This document shows positions 29,778 to 42,643 of a stretch of 64,000 nt of DNA, in pieces. Under the pieces are notes generated by a model. That model was given only the letters and a program-made list of their open reading frames with translations, was not told the DNA's origin and did no database searches. The DNA is taken from the NCBI GenBank assembly GCA_029448655.1, contig JACCLO010000002.1, positions 2,666,001 through 2,730,000 of the forward strand. Reading direction: 5' to 3'. A program made the translations under genes and the position numbers. Numbering within the stretch: the stretch's first letter is position 1; each line of letters begins with the position of its first letter. This stretch comes from Wolfiporia cocos. Lineage: Eukaryota > Basidiomycota > Agaricomycetes > Polyporales > Phaeolaceae.

Positions 29778-31454
29778 CTACATGGCAGCAATAGCCTTAC
29801 CCGACTGGGACGCAGTACGATGGTCGCTGTACTGTGGCGGCAATTCAAAAACATCCTCCGCATCTGTGTGCACGATGACTTGTGGCGTAGCTGCATAGGT
29901 GGGGACCTCCGCCGTTCTGGCTTTCCGCCGAGCCCCGGAAACGTCGGTATCAAGAGATAACGATGTGGCGCTGGTACGATTGTCAGGTTGTGACCACGAA
30001 GCAGCATATGGTAATCCCTCGGACAGGGAGTTCGATCGAACATTTGGTAGCACAATTATGGGGCTGGAAGGTGCATGTACAGTGTCCCCATCCGGGGGAT
30101 CGGAATACGCCGAAGTCCCAGGGCCATTGAGACCAGCAGATAGGACAAATACAGGATAGGGATGTACGACTGGAGGGGGACTGTCATCAGCGAGGTCGAC
30201 TTCGTCTCCTTTCCGACCCGGACGATAGGCGATCTGGCCGTCTTCAAGGTATCGTGCAGTAGGGTGACGGTACTTTTTGAAGAGGATGAACCAACGAATA
30301 AGGCAACGAGTACAACACCCAATAGACCTCCCACGGCAATGCCTGCAATGGCACCATCCGAGATCTTCGTTTTGTCCGTGGTCGCTACTCTCGTGGTCGC
30401 TGCAGAGGAGGCTGCACTCGACGTTATAGGTGAGGAAGACGTGGCACTCGATGCAGTAATCGATGCCAGTGCTATCGCACTCGATGGAACCATTGAGGGT
30501 ATCGTCGCAAGGGAAGACGGATGTGTACCCGCAAGGCATGAGCTGACACTCGAATCATTGACCTGAAGCGGTGCCGAACATCCCCCAGAGCGATTTTGAG
30601 CATCCGTCATGCACCAAACCAATGTTGTTTCCGAAGGGACATTCGCGACCCATTCGTAAGAGGTAGGGCCTTTTGGTGGAGTCAACACGAAAGCTGTGCC
30701 GCCGGGTATAATGCCCTGTGAGAGATCAGCCATTACGCTATGTGGGTATGCTTGACCACATACATAGATTTGAACCGGCTGAGCCTGAGCCGCGCTGCTG
30801 TAATTGAATTTATACGATCTGTACCACATGATGAATAAGCTTTGCTCACACTCCCGAGAGTTGACGCTCTGCTTACGCGCACTGTTGAAGGGGCGATGGT
30901 AGGTCAAACACAAAACTAGGATCTATGACACACTTGAGTTGTCAGTTCCGGTAACGATATATGAGCAAAATGCATACGTTGGAGCGTGACATTGCAAGTC
31001 GAGGATCTGGGGCCTACCTCAAGGAGGTCCGAGATGCCACCAGACGCGAAGCCATTCGCATCGGACATGACAGCAATGACCTTATCGCCCTCCTCAACAT
31101 ACTGGAGCGGTGTCTGGTATGATCCTCTGCCGTTTACATAATCTGAAGACGGAATAGAGAACGTAAAGGGCACTGAGTGTGTCTTAGCGTATCGTCAACT
31201 AGCATTTCCATTGTAATATGTCATAGCTGATACTAACAATAATGATAGTAAGCTGATAGGGGGGAGTACCACCTGATGAATATACGACACTATCGGTCAG
31301 GATACGCCTTAGACAAGGATCCTTGTTACTTACCGGTCCATGATACTCCGAAGTCATCACATTGGGTAGGACTGTCATAGGCGAAGGTGAAATTAGCCCG
31401 TACACAAGCTGTCCAGCCAAGAAGCACAGTGAAGAAGAGGTGTGACAGACGCAT
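29778..31454 (-). CDS. Ser/Thr-rich single-pass membrane protein, frame broken after the TM segment
   Basis: A member of a basidiomycete secreted/membrane protein family of unknown function. Proposed exons: 31454-31334, 31272-31234, 31172-30978, 30922-30877, 30818-29778. There is a signal peptide (MRLSHLFFTVLLGWTACVRA), then two related beta-type modules: (WTGGTPPYQLTI, SDANGFASGGISDLLEVG) and (GIIPGGTAFVLTPPKGPTSY, EWVANV, DAQNRSGG). A Ser/Ala/Thr stalk, one TM helix (AIAGIAVGGLLGVVLVALF) and a long cytoplasmic tail follow. The tail, rich in charged residues and ending in ELPPQYSDHR (a PPxY motif), lies in a different frame from the TM helix. A one-base shift near 30290 is needed, and no intron explains it. 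It is therefore a recent pseudogene, a sequencing indel or a missed exon. Confidence 0.6.
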
Positions 31455-33789
31455 TCTAGTATCTGGTTCGCATATAATCACGTTACGCTAGCTATTTCGA
31501 GTCGATAACTAAGCTTAAGAATGACAAAGAAGCAGTGGGAGTGCAGAATCCTTGAACTAGGGTATCGCCACAAACGATGGGGTGTTGGAGGACATGAAGA
31601 CGAGTTGTTGCCAAACGCCTTTTTACTAGTATCTTCGCGTCCAACGGTGGCTGTGAGTGTGGGCAGACACGGTCGAGAATGACATGCCTGTGCCCCCAGA
31701 TGACACGAATTTCCACTGGAAGCTAGTATTTCGTGTGGTGCTGACGGGCGTAGCGACCAGATGCCGCCTCTCAGCCACGCCACGTCTCAGGTGAGGTTGT
31801 TATCTATCGAGACTTATTGCACCAGAAAGGTTCTAAATCCAGACGGTTGAGTCATCGAAAAACATGGCGGCCATCTACACCGGGAGACGGCATGCCGACG
31901 TCAATGACAACCATGCCGCAAATGACCACAGTGCTTTTGAGCTATAGGCGAATACAGTCAAGTGAGTTCCCCTAGTAATGAACATCAATGAACATCTACA
32001 TTTTGACGGGCTGTTCCTAGCTATGACGACACACTAGTAGCTGTCGGTGGACTAGCTCACCACTTCTGAGCGTAACTGAAACCTGACGCACAGAGGACGC
32101 CGTGCTATTTGTACGGGGTCTTGCAAATCTAGCATTACCGTCGTGAACAGTTCATCGCCTCATCCAGGCATCATATTGTTTCATACGGCCGCCTTGACAG
32201 ACAGTCGTACTAGGTGCAACAGATACGGTCCTGTGCAGATCGCGCTCGGCTGCGGCGTAGCTTGGGTGCAGCTAGTATATAACAGTGTTCAGGAGGCTGT
32301 GAGCCCTGTAGCTGACTAGCCATGTGGGGAAGTCGCAACATCGACATGAGAGCAACGCTTCAGCATGGCGCGTGCTCGTAAAACGCATGATCTTATCGTG
32401 ATCGAGATTCTGACCGTGACGGAATTCAAGGACACTCCTTCATGTCGGCTACTGAATGAACGCCTACCGCAGCGATTAGGGTGCCCAGATCGGTTACTTC
32501 TGTGCCTAAACATCCAGTGTTCAGGCTGTTCCTGCGACGGCGTGATATGTGATTGTGATTGCGGTCGGCTACTCCTCAAGGCCTCAAGGCCTCAGGCCTC
32601 AGGCCTCAAGCTTCAAGCCCAGTAAGAACTCATTTAGATGCATCCAGATGTATCGGATACATCTGAATATAAAGTGAACCCCCAAGACACATCAGGATAC
32701 ATCGTGCTTTTAGTACTCGATGTCGGCTGTCATTGTCACATCGTGACACAAACTTGAAGGTGATATAAAGTCGAGAATGATTGAAGTACTTACAGCGGCA
32801 GTGGGACGTGCATAATCCCTGCTGCACATCTGACCACGGCTTCCTATAGTCCTGTCTCTACTGCAGATTCAACCACAAAAGTTCCCGTATCTACTGGGTG
32901 TTTTGGCTCGTGAGACGCCAGGGCGACCGCACAACTGAATTGAACAAATGACCATAACGGTGACCGAGTCCACTTCGGGTATTTGGATGGATTGCGCGGC
33001 GAACACTACACAGGAATCACCGAGTTTGGAAACGAGGGGAATTATTAGAGTCGCACTAAATTGATTCCAGATCCGAAAGATGGAGTGCCCTTCGTCCTTG
33101 AAGCTTGACGTAGCGGGGTCAATTGTCAACAGCGGCGTGCACAGGCAAGGATGTAGAAGTACTCAATCACGCGCCCGTTGCCTAGTATGATGTTCAGAGA
33201 GCGATGTAAGAGAATACGAAGTCAATGTATGCCTGATGAGCGCACTTCATCGATCATCGTCAGCACTAACAGCAAGCATAGGTGGCGCATATCCGCCAGC
33301 CTGCTTCGTTCGATATTATTGTCGTGCTGGCAGGAACATGACGTTACGCCATCTGTGAGGTGCCGGTGAGTTGCGGTTGTGGACATACTAGGTATCCGCG
33401 AATGCAATATGATCATGAGTATAATCAGCGCGGTTTCGTCCAAATGAGTGCTTTCGATGAGGAATCCACGTTGCCTTAGTCTTGGTCCCAAACGAGTATA
33501 GGAACGTCTTCCTAACCTCAGGCTGATTTACTAGTCCCAGACGTTCGCAGCAAGGGCACACGGACGGGATGGATGTTGAGAAAAGTGTGACACTGCTCCA
33601 GACCCGCGCTCGGCGATCGCAACTGTCTGATATCTGCAGTCACTCAATGTATCGTGTACAGGACAAAAGGACGCACAACCAGCTACAGAATGAACGTTCG
33701 AGTGAGGTTTAGTAGTGTAGCCGGAATGTAAGCCAAAAGAGAGATGCGTTGTGGATTGTTCTATGACCGAACCATGATATCGTACCAGC
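31455..33789. other. gene-poor stretch of 2.3 kb
   Basis: No open frame shows family features. At 32577-32612 there is a short ggcctcaag repeat with inverted parts. Nothing else stands out on either strand. Confidence 0.4.
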
Positions 33790-36637
33790 CTAGCGCGCAA
33801 ACAGCCTCAGCAGACATTTGAAGGGCATTTTGACCAATCTCTCCAGTGTGTGTAGGCAAGTTCCTATGAGCCTCAACAGGGTCCTGCGAGAGCCTCGGCG
33901 ACGGAGGTTTGCGCCCAGCACTTTCTCTGATGTCTCGTGGCCAAGGACATCCGGCGCCAATGCTTGCTTCTCCAGGGTATCGTAGGATACTGTAGCGGAC
34001 AGGTTGATAGAGTCCTGTGGCGGTTGTGTCGGCATGCCTAGCCTTGACCTCCCAAACCGGGCACGCCGCGGTACGAGATGATCGAGGCACCCCCGCAGCT
34101 GTCTACCCATCTCAGTAATGAGGTTGCGCGTCGAGTGCGGGTGAAGGGGATTGGCCAATTGTTCTAGCGCAATCATGACCTCTTCGCTATACTCATTGAC
34201 AGCGGCGGGCGTATTCGAGCCCTCGGCAGTTCTAGCAACCGACGGCTGTACCTGTTCATTTCTTGTGCACTTAGGGAATCGATTATCTCCAATGCCTCGT
34301 TGGCCCGTCAAAGTCACGGCACGCAATCTCGCTCCGGGAGTTACCATCGTGATGCTTGAGCCCACGAGGACGAAGGAAGCGGGGCACGGAAAGGGCCTAA
34401 AGGAACGAAAATGACCAGACGTGGTTCTCGGGACCATCGTTTTTGACAACGTGGAAATGGTTGGTGATCGGAACGATGTGGTTCGCTTGATAGAACTGAA
34501 GTCACTATGGATGTTCCCCTGTGGCGTTGAGCTAATGTCAACACCAACTCGGGGTCCGGTTGCCTGAGTGGAATGAACGGCCGGCAATTGGAAGTCTGTA
34601 GTCAATACAGCAGAGCGTCGTGTAGGAGTGCCTACATTGGGGGCAGAAGCCGTCCGAGGCATAACAGTCTTAACAAGTTCGCTACGTTCCAAGCAAGTGG
34701 CTAGGATATTCTTGCCCCGGACTTCATTACTAGAATTTGCCCCAACTGAACGCCGCCGAGAAATTTCCGTTGTTGTATGAATCACTCGAGGCACGTGCGC
34801 CGGAAGTGGCAAAGAACCCTCCTCCTTGCGGGTACCGGTACCGTTGTTCGGTCCGGAAGGAACGGCGGAGTGATTGCTCAAGGACGAGTTAAAACGCAAG
34901 AGGGTAGGCTCTTGACGCGGACGTGTTGGACTACTTGCCGGTACTAATGGAGATTTCTTCACAGGTTGTACTCCCCGGCTTAGTCGACCACCAGCTGTAG
35001 GCATCGTTACTGGAGCGGATGACGCGGAAGCTTGGGTCGCCTGCCTAGTAATAACTGCTGGCGCAGCAGCGCTAGGAACGAACGCGCGAGCTTCGGAATT
35101 GAGCCGCGTGGGCCTGCCGACCTGGTCTATCCGTAGCTGAGGAGGTGCATCTGCATTGCCTCGTCCTTCTTTCTGGCAGGTTGCTGAGACTGGGCCTTGA
35201 GCGGCATTTGACGACAGGACACTACCAGAAGACATGCATTTGACAGGAGTCTGGGCACTTGACCTTAAAGGGACAGTAAAACGAGCAGGAAGACGACCAG
35301 TAGTAGATGAGCGCTCGAGCACAGTAGAACCGGTAACAGTGGTGGCTTGACGTGGCTTGACACGTTGTATAGGATGTGTAGGCTTTGCCGGGAGTGGATG
35401 AGGCTGCCTCGAAGACTCGACAGGAATGGGTTGTAGCCGCCGGCCAGACTTCTGAGGTATAGAATGTATTGTTGCCGTATGCACCGCCTGGCTATGTTGC
35501 ATGGGGCTATCCGAGGATGGTTTGACAGAGTCAGCTCCCGCAGGTTTCACTGGCAGAGAGTGAGTATGCGTTATGCGCAGCTCGGGTCTACGATTTGTTG
35601 CTGAACCAGAAGCAAGGCTGCGTAGGGAGGAATCTCTTGATGAGAAAGACGAGAAAGACTTCACTGCTTGGACCTTCGAAGCTGGACAGTCAGACCGATC
35701 TTGCATTGCCTCAGTTCCACCCGCTTTAGGAGTCACAGACAAGCTGTCCCGAATTATAGGAGATTGCTGACGAGGCTTGATAGGTTGCACAGAAACCTTT
35801 GTAGGTGTTCGTAAGTTCTCACGCGTGCGGTAGCGATGAACCTCAGGAGAGACAGAAGCTCGGATTGTATGCAACACAGGCTGGGTAACGGGATCTAGTG
35901 GCACAGAATGAAGCGAGCGCAAGACAGAAGCACCAGAGCCAGCGGATGGAAGACTATCCACTGCAGGGAGTACGGCCATGGGCGCAGCTTGGTCAATGCC
36001 AGTGGACATGGCGGACGAAGCTTCCAACGACGCGTTCGTTAAGCTTCCAGATGGGCTAGGCAGGTCAAAGATCTCTTGCAGAATGGACTGTCCAGACGTC
36101 AGCTCAGATCTCCAGTCACAAGATGGCGTAGGTGAGCGCTGTTGCAGATTGCTCCATTTTCGTGACAGTAAAACGTTTCGTCTCTTGCGCTCTGGTGACA
36201 TTACTGAAGCCTTCATTTGCAGCAACCCAAGCATTGCGCTGTCGTCCTGGTATCGCTCTACGACATTCCGGGAGCGCAGTTTCAACGCGTTCAGCTCTGC
36301 CAGCAGGCGGCCGCGGTCCGAACTTGATCGCTCAATCAGCCGAACCGTACGGAATATCGTGATATAGACCAAATAGACGAGCAGCTTACACTGGACTCTC
36401 AGGAGGACTACTATGCGAAAGATTGGGAGAAGTCCTGCTCCTTGGAGGAGAGGGCCAGTCAACCACCTGAATGGGACTGTTTCTTCCACTGGGAGACCGT
36501 CGACCCACACCACTGGCTTTACTGGGCGACTTGGGCAGCGAAGAGTTACCGAAGCGATTGCGGGCCTTGCGTTCCGCGCGCCATTGCGCGACAGTCTCTC
36601 GCCTGGAGAGTGGCCTGTTCTTGATGTATTTCGGCAT
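33790..36637 (-). CDS. hypothetical Ser/Pro-rich protein, 926 aa
   Basis: Not recognised. Exon 1 is 36637-36390 and exon 2 is 36322-33790, joined across a 67-bp intron so that ...PESPV continues into SDRGRLLAELNALK. The N-terminus is short and basic (MPKYIKNRPLSRRETVAQWR). A predicted coiled coil spans about residues 85-120 (LLAELNALKLRSRNVVERYQ). Then come more than 600 residues of low-complexity Ser/Pro/Thr/Arg sequence with many SP and TP sites, as in proteins regulated by phosphorylation. A more ordered stretch (about 790-850) contains YSEEVMIALEQLANPLHPHS and MGRQLRGCLDHLV. It is divergently transcribed from the desaturase gene, 224 bp away. The long open frame and consistent splice site support a real gene. 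Confidence 0.7.
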
Positions 36638-36861
36638 TGTTGCTCCGACCGCGCAGCGGTGTGGGAGAACTAATGGGACCAGCCAGACGCGACGAGACGG
36701 TGAGAGTTCGGGTCGAGCAGAGAATCGAGGGAACTCGAACAGGCGACGCATTTGCGGTTGTTTGGCTGGGGTGGCTGCTCCGCCCACGAAATAACGCGCG
36801 ATCCAGTCTCCGTTTCCAATATTCCCCTGCTGCGTTCGACGCGTTCGCTGTGCTCATAACG

Positions 36862-38664
36862 ATGGGGCTCCCTTCGCCGGTCTACACGCGCGAGCAGGTT
36901 GCAGCCCGTATCCTTGCTGGTGACACGCTCGTCATCGTCGACAATCAGGTCCTCCGCGTCCCACCGTCCTGGCTCACCGCTCACCCAGGTGGCACGCTCG
37001 CCATACTGCACTTCGTCGGACGCGACGCGACGGACGAGTGTCACGCGTTTCACTCAGATGACACGCTCAAGCGCATGAAAGGATATGCAATAGGCCGCGT
37101 TGAGACCGGCGAGACCGGCTGGCAGCCGTTGGTCCCGCCCATCATGAATGGCTGGGTTAGGCGGCCTGGGAAGGAAGGCAAGCTGGAATGGTATGATGAG
37201 GCGGCGCCGTTCAAAATATCAGCAGAGATATCTTCTGCTCCAGCTTCTGAGATACTGCTTGTGAAGCGGGACGACTGTTTGCCAGCACACGGCCCTACCT
37301 ATGCTACCCTGCTTCCTCCAGAGACACCCTTGACTCCCAAAGTTCAGGCGCAGCATTCTGCGGCATACAAAGACCTTCATCAACGGGTTGTAGACGCTGG
37401 CCTCTACAAGACTCCGTTCCTTACCGGTTACGGACCAGAGTTTGTCCGCTACTCACTTCTGGGCTTGCTTTCTGCCTACCTGTACTCAAAAGGATGGTTC
37501 ATACCGAGTGCATTCTTCCTTGGACTGCTCTGGCAACAGCTCACATTCTTTGCTCACGACCTTGGACATCTTGGTGTCTTCCACAATTGGGTCGCTGACC
37601 GCCTTGCTGGCATTTTCGTTGCCGATTTCATCGGTGGGCTCAGTATTGGGTGGTGGGTCGATGTCAGTCGTGCCATATTGCATGTACAGGTGCTAGTTCT
37701 GATCCATGTATCGTTTAGAACCATAATGTACATCACTGTGAGTCCTATCTGGCATTTGGAACGATTTTCTCTTGTTCATGAACCATATGAAGTGGTTACA
37801 AACCACCCAACCCAGTACGTATCTTGAGTCAAAGGATGGTGCGAATATTGACAGCACGCCCAAGTGATCCTGACATCCAGCATTTACCCTTCTTCGCCAT
37901 AAGCCCCGTCTTCTTCAAGTCCCTGTGGTCGTCGTACTACAAGCGCGTCCTCGTCTTTGACTGGTTCGCTAAGCAGCTCCTGCCTTACCAACACAAGCTC
38001 TTCTACATTGTCTTGTCCCTCGCACGCTTCAACCTCTACGCACTCTCCTACGGCTTCCTGGCCAAGACTGCGTTCCAGCCCAAGCGTGCCAACGGTGGTC
38101 GTTGGTGGTGGTGGACGGAAGTTTTCTGCCTCGGGCTCTACTACACCTGGTACTCTGCCGTCTTGCGAGGGTGCGGATCATGGGGCAACATCATAGCCTA
38201 CCTGCTTGTCAGTCATATTGCAGCAAGCCCAGTGCATGTCCAGGTCAGCCCGTATCCTTCTGATATATACAAAGCCACTCAAAGGCGCCACGAATGATCA
38301 GATCGTGCTTTCCCACTTCTCTCGCTCGACAGAAGACCTGGGCGTGACAGAGTCGTTCCTAGCGCGCCAATTGCGCACTACGGTGGACGTGATTTGTTCG
38401 CCGTCCATTGAATTCATTCATGGCGGTTTGCACCTCCAAGTGACCCACCATCTCTTCCCTCGCCTGCCCAGGCACAATCTGCGCGAAGCCAGCCTGATTG
38501 TCAAGGAGTATGCTAAGGAGCAAGGAATAGAGTACGCCGAATTCGGCTTTGTAGAGGGTAATGGCGACGTACGTAGCGTCCTCAAATCCGTGGGCGACCA
38601 GCTGAGGATCGTGGGCATGGTGGCGGATGCGGAGATTAAGGAGGCATTGAGTAGCTCAGACTGA
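36862..38664 (+). CDS. cytochrome b5-fused fatty-acyl desaturase (sphingolipid delta-8 type)
   Basis: A membrane desaturase of the ER, probably acting on the long-chain base of sphingolipids as the fungal delta-8 enzymes do. Exons: 36862-37662, 37719-37737, 37793-37814, 37865-38243, 38302-38664; 527 aa. An N-terminal cytochrome b5 domain has the haem motif HPGG. Histidine box 1 is HDLGH. Box 2 is HNVHH, encoded in a 19-nt micro-exon (DNHNVHH); the next 22-nt exon gives LVTNHPTH, leading into DPDIQHLPFF. Box 3 is QVTHH (GGLHLQVTHHLFPRLPRHNL). Reading straight through the three small introns destroys box 2, so the micro-exons are required. The replacement of His by Gln in box 3 is typical of front-end b5-fusion desaturases. 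Substrate and regiochemistry are inferred. Confidence 0.9.
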
Positions 38665-38938
38665 ATGTACCAGGATTGAGCCTATTGACTCCTTACGCAG
38701 AGTGACTGTACTCGTGCTCGACGATGTCCATTCGTGCAGCTCGAAGTGCTGCATACACACAGAGCGGCGCAAGGAGGTCTGAAACACATGACACTCAACA
38801 GGCGGTCGTCATAATCATTGCATAAGGCATGAGATGCAATAATCCCGGGCGTGGCCAGATTTTGAGTAGTACATCGGGAGGTGCGAGTGGCATGGGTGCA
38901 GGTATGATGGGTAGAGGACAAGAGAAAGTACGAAGTGT

Positions 38939-39737
38939 TTACTTCTTCTTGTTCGCCTCCTCCTCCGCCCTCTATTAGATTGTTGACTTGCGTGAGCAAC
39001 GCAATGATTCGCATCAGATTATAACGAACCTTGGCTTCCAGAGCCTTGCGCTTGCCCTCGTGACGGGCGTTGGCACGCTCGCTGCGAAGAACGCGGTAAG
39101 CCTGGAACTTGCGCTCCTCCTCGGTGATCTGCCGGGGCGCCTCGTGCACGTAGGGGTCGGGGAGAGCGAGGTTGATACGGGTCGTGGGAGCGGTGAGCTC
39201 CTCGGCCTAGACCGGTGTCAGTTCCACCACGCACAGAATATGCACGCAACATACAGTCGAGTCGCTCTTCTTGGGCTTCTTCGCGTTGCGGGGGAAGACG
39301 ATCAACCGCGCCTTGTACGCCTTGAGGCGCTCGACGTTGAGCGCCTTGCCCTCCTCGCTCAGGTTTCTCCTCCGGTGGTCGACGACAATGCCAACGCCAC
39401 GAGCCTGCTTCTTGCCGATGCCCGCCTCCTTGAGCTCAGCAAGGGTGAAGCCCCGCCCCTCGCGGACCTTCCGGTTGTAGCGGACAGTCTGGCCACGGAC
39501 AGCAGGGCGGAGGAGGGTGAGGGGGCGGACACCAAGTGCGGCAGCCTTCGCCTTGCGGGCGCGGCGGCGGCGGAGCTTGCGGCCGGGCTGGTCGAACCAG
39601 GTGCGGACCCGGCTCTGCCAGTCCTTGCGGAAGTGGTTCTGGTGGAGGACTGCAGCGCAAACACAGCGTCAGCAAGCCGGGCATGTATCTCGTGTCTCTG
39701 AGCTCGCAAACGGACCGTTGTTGTGCTTGAAACCCAT
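38939..39737 (-). CDS. RPL13: 60S ribosomal protein eL13
   Basis: A large-subunit cytosolic ribosomal protein. Exons: 39737-39716, 39649-39255, 39206-39030, 38971-38939; 208 aa. It starts MGFKHNNVLHQNHFRKDWQ, the invariant eL13 N-terminus, restored only when the 66-bp first intron is removed. Other family blocks are DQPGRKLRRRKARAAKAAAL, LRPAVRGQTVRYNRKVREGR and GFTLAELKEAGI. The C-terminus EAKRAEEEANKKK also depends on splicing out a 58-bp intron. A short first exon ending soon after the ATG is common in fungal ribosomal protein genes. Confidence 0.95.
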
Positions 39738-40850
39738 CGCTTAGATCTGCGGCGGCAGGAGGATGTCAGCCAGGTGTATTTCTGCGGGAAGCTGGAAAGC
39801 GCAGAAGATCACTGCATCCACCGGTTGGACGGTCAATCCAGCACTCTCCCGGCCGATTTTCGCCAAACTGCCTGGCTTGACCGTACAAACGGGGGCTGCG
39901 GAGACGTTCTGACGCATTTCCAGAGGCTGCAGGGGCATACTGACCTTGAGGAGGGTTGGCTGGGGGAGGGACTGGCGGCGCACAGCGATTCGCTTTGCTG
40001 CCTCGGCAACTTGCGGGCGTTGCGATGGGCGCCTATCCCGCACATCCGGCCCACGTGGCAAGCGCCTTGACGCGTTCAGTACGCGTCGCGATCTGGGCGG
40101 ACGCTATCATCTCTACCCGAACATCTCGGCGCTGCTGTCTTCTGTCAGATTGCTCGAAGAATGGACAGTCTTTGACCCGCCTTATTGTTCAGTATCATTG
40201 ATGAGCTACCACGGGGAGCTGCCGCCACACTTGCCGCAGACTCACTCAATGTCCGGAAGGTCATCTCTCGCAACATCGTATGATGCTCAAGTCTGCAGCG
40301 TTGGCATGAATTAGTCCTGCATTGAACTTACGTCCCTGTGCTGGCCTTGTGAGCTTTAAGTATTGACAATCGCCTCCGCGACGCTCTCACGTTACGTTTA
40401 TGTATACACGTCCATCATTGCCTCAGCTCAGGATATCTTCCCCGCTCTGTCCGCATTGGAGAACTGCGCAAATCGCTCCACTTCGCTTTCCCTGCATTAG
40501 CGTCTTAGACCCTTGATGCTGCCGCTCGGTTGCCTCGTGCCGCCTCTCGTAACGCCCGACAGACACCTCAAGTTCGTCAATGGACTTTCCGAATCACCAC
40601 GGCGCCGTGACACCCACGCTCTGATCGTTGCTGTGGCTCATAGAGTGCAAATTCCGGAGTGACACACCGCTAAGTTGGTTAATCGTTAACCGCAATTTCG
40701 TCCGTCATCATGCACCGGAAGCGATACCGCTGTTCTGCTTCCCTTCCTGCACACCTACATATGCGTTCCGCACCCATCTTGGACACCCATAGCCCATTCC
40801 CCGCAATCCCAGTGCCCATACTCGTCTCCACACTCGTCTGCTGACCCTCC
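39738..40850. other. intergenic, divergent promoters
   Basis: It separates eL13 (-) from the MetE-like gene (+). No coding region or repeat could be supported. Confidence 0.4.
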
Positions 40851-42643
40851 ATGCCCCCCTCGCTGCATCTCAGTCCCCCCTTCCGTGCAGAGCACATCGG
40901 CTCGCTCCTGCGTCCAGCGCAGCTCGTATCCGCACGCTTCCAGCACGCAGAGGGCAAATGCAGCGCGGAGGCGCTTCGCGCGTTGGAGGACGCCAGCATC
41001 CCTGCGGTGGTCAAACTCCAGCAGGACGCTGGCATCAAGACGATTACGGACGGCGAATTGCGGAGGTAAGGTGGACAGGCTGATGTATCAGACACCGAGC
41101 GCGCTGATATGGATGCGTGTAGGGGCGCGTTCTATGAGGGCATGTTCGAGGCGCTGGGTGGCATGTCTGTATTGCCTGCGCGTGAGTGGCGCGGCAATTG
41201 TGCGCCAATGAAGCTAATTATAGAACGGACTCGCAGGGCCTCTGTCTACATTCAAGGTGAGGACAACATGCGCAGTGTCTAGGCCGCAGCCAATCGATTG
41301 GGATGCAGGAGTATATTCCGTATGTAGCGATTTTCCAGGCGATGGGCTTGACAGAATACACGTCTATTTACTGCACGGTAAGATACGATCTCAGTCTCAG
41401 AGTTCACAAGCTGACCCTGTGCGCTTAAGAGCAAAATCAAGAGGACGAAGGGTGTGCATACCGAAGACTTCAAGTTCTTGAAGACTCTGGTCCCTCCAGA
41501 GGTGACACAATCTTCGTTGCTTATGCGGAGCGGGCGCCGATCACTGACGCGCTCACAGGATGTTAAGCACATCAAAGTGACCATTTGCGGCCCAACATGG
41601 ATGCACTTGCGTCACGGCTCCGAACATACGTACGACCCCACGGTCTACGGAAGTGACGGTGAGTAAACGCCGTATATTGCCCGGGCGCAGTCGCTGACTT
41701 CACAGTGTGATTAAAGCGGAGTACTTTGCCGACCTCATCCGCGCATACCGTGAAGAGATCGAAGAGTTGTATGAGCTCGGATGCCGGAATGTCCAGTTTG
41801 ACGATCCGACATTTGCGTTCTTCTGTGCCGAGTCGATGATTGCCGGTATGGAACAAGCGGGAGTCGACCATGAAGCGCTCTTGAATATGTATATCAGCGT
41901 TTACAACGACATTCTCGAAGGCCGTCCCGAGGATTTGCTGGTTGGGCTGCATACATGCCGAGGGAACTACAGGGTGCGCTCTTGACCGCTATTATGAGAC
42001 AGCTTGATTTAGTTTCCGCAGGGCATGCACTACAGTGAAGGTGGAATTGACCGAATTGCCAGGCAGTTGTTCAATGACTTGAACATCGATTGTTACTATG
42101 TCAGTTTCCTGCGCCCAAGCGCTCGGTCGTAACTGAATGCTGTGCAGCTCGAATACGACACCGCGCGATCAGGTGGTCTGGAGCCCCTTGCGCACCTGCC
42201 CCTGAACAAGGTGGTCGTCCTTGGCCTGGTGACGACAAAATCCGGCGAGGTACGTGCAGCGATACCGGAGCTCGCCCGGTATGACATCGCGCGCGGCCCA
42301 AGAGTGACCGACAATTTTCCCGCAGCCCGAGAGCATCGCCACATTGAAAGGCCGCGTCGAGGAGGCGGCTGAGATTATCGCGCGCGGGAGCCCTGAGCGG
42401 TCCAAGGCCGACGCGCTGAACCAGTGCGTGCTGTGTATCCTGGGCCTTGCGGATGTATTGCTCAACTTCCGCAGGCTGTGTCTCGGCCCGCAGTGCGGCT
42501 TTGCATCGGTATTCGAAGGGAACCCTATCACGGAAGAGGTGCGTGGCCGCATTGCGGTGTGTGACCGCTACTGAGCTGGGTGACAGGAAGAGCGGCGCAA
42601 GTTGGAGCTGGTGGTGGGGGCAGCCAACGCGATCTGGGGGTGA
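40851..42643 (+). CDS. UROD/MetE-fold protein (cobalamin-independent methionine synthase-like)
   Basis: A TIM-barrel protein related to the C-terminal half of MetE, in a stand-alone fungal family. It has eleven exons: 40851-41065, 41123-41181, 41237-41256, 41309-41377, 41430-41501, 41559-41658, 41717-41973, 42022-42099, 42148-42249, 42326-42538, 42587-42643; 413 aa. Motifs are RAEHIGSLLRP near the start, TDGELRR, EDFKFLKTLVPP, KVTICGPTWMHLRHG, AYREEIEELYELGCRNVQFD, GLHTCRGNYRG, HYSEGGID, YDTARSGGLEPL and GLVTTKSGE. The Cys of HTCRGN and the upstream His are likely metal ligands of the MetE-type zinc site. At about 410 residues it lacks the MetE N-terminal domain, so it may not be the methionine-forming enzyme; the real substrate is unknown. 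Confidence 0.88.

Noticed and set aside
39019..40061. several frames of 60-240 codons around eL13, both strands
   Set aside because: They come from GC-rich coding and promoter sequence; only the spliced minus-strand eL13 model contains family sequence.
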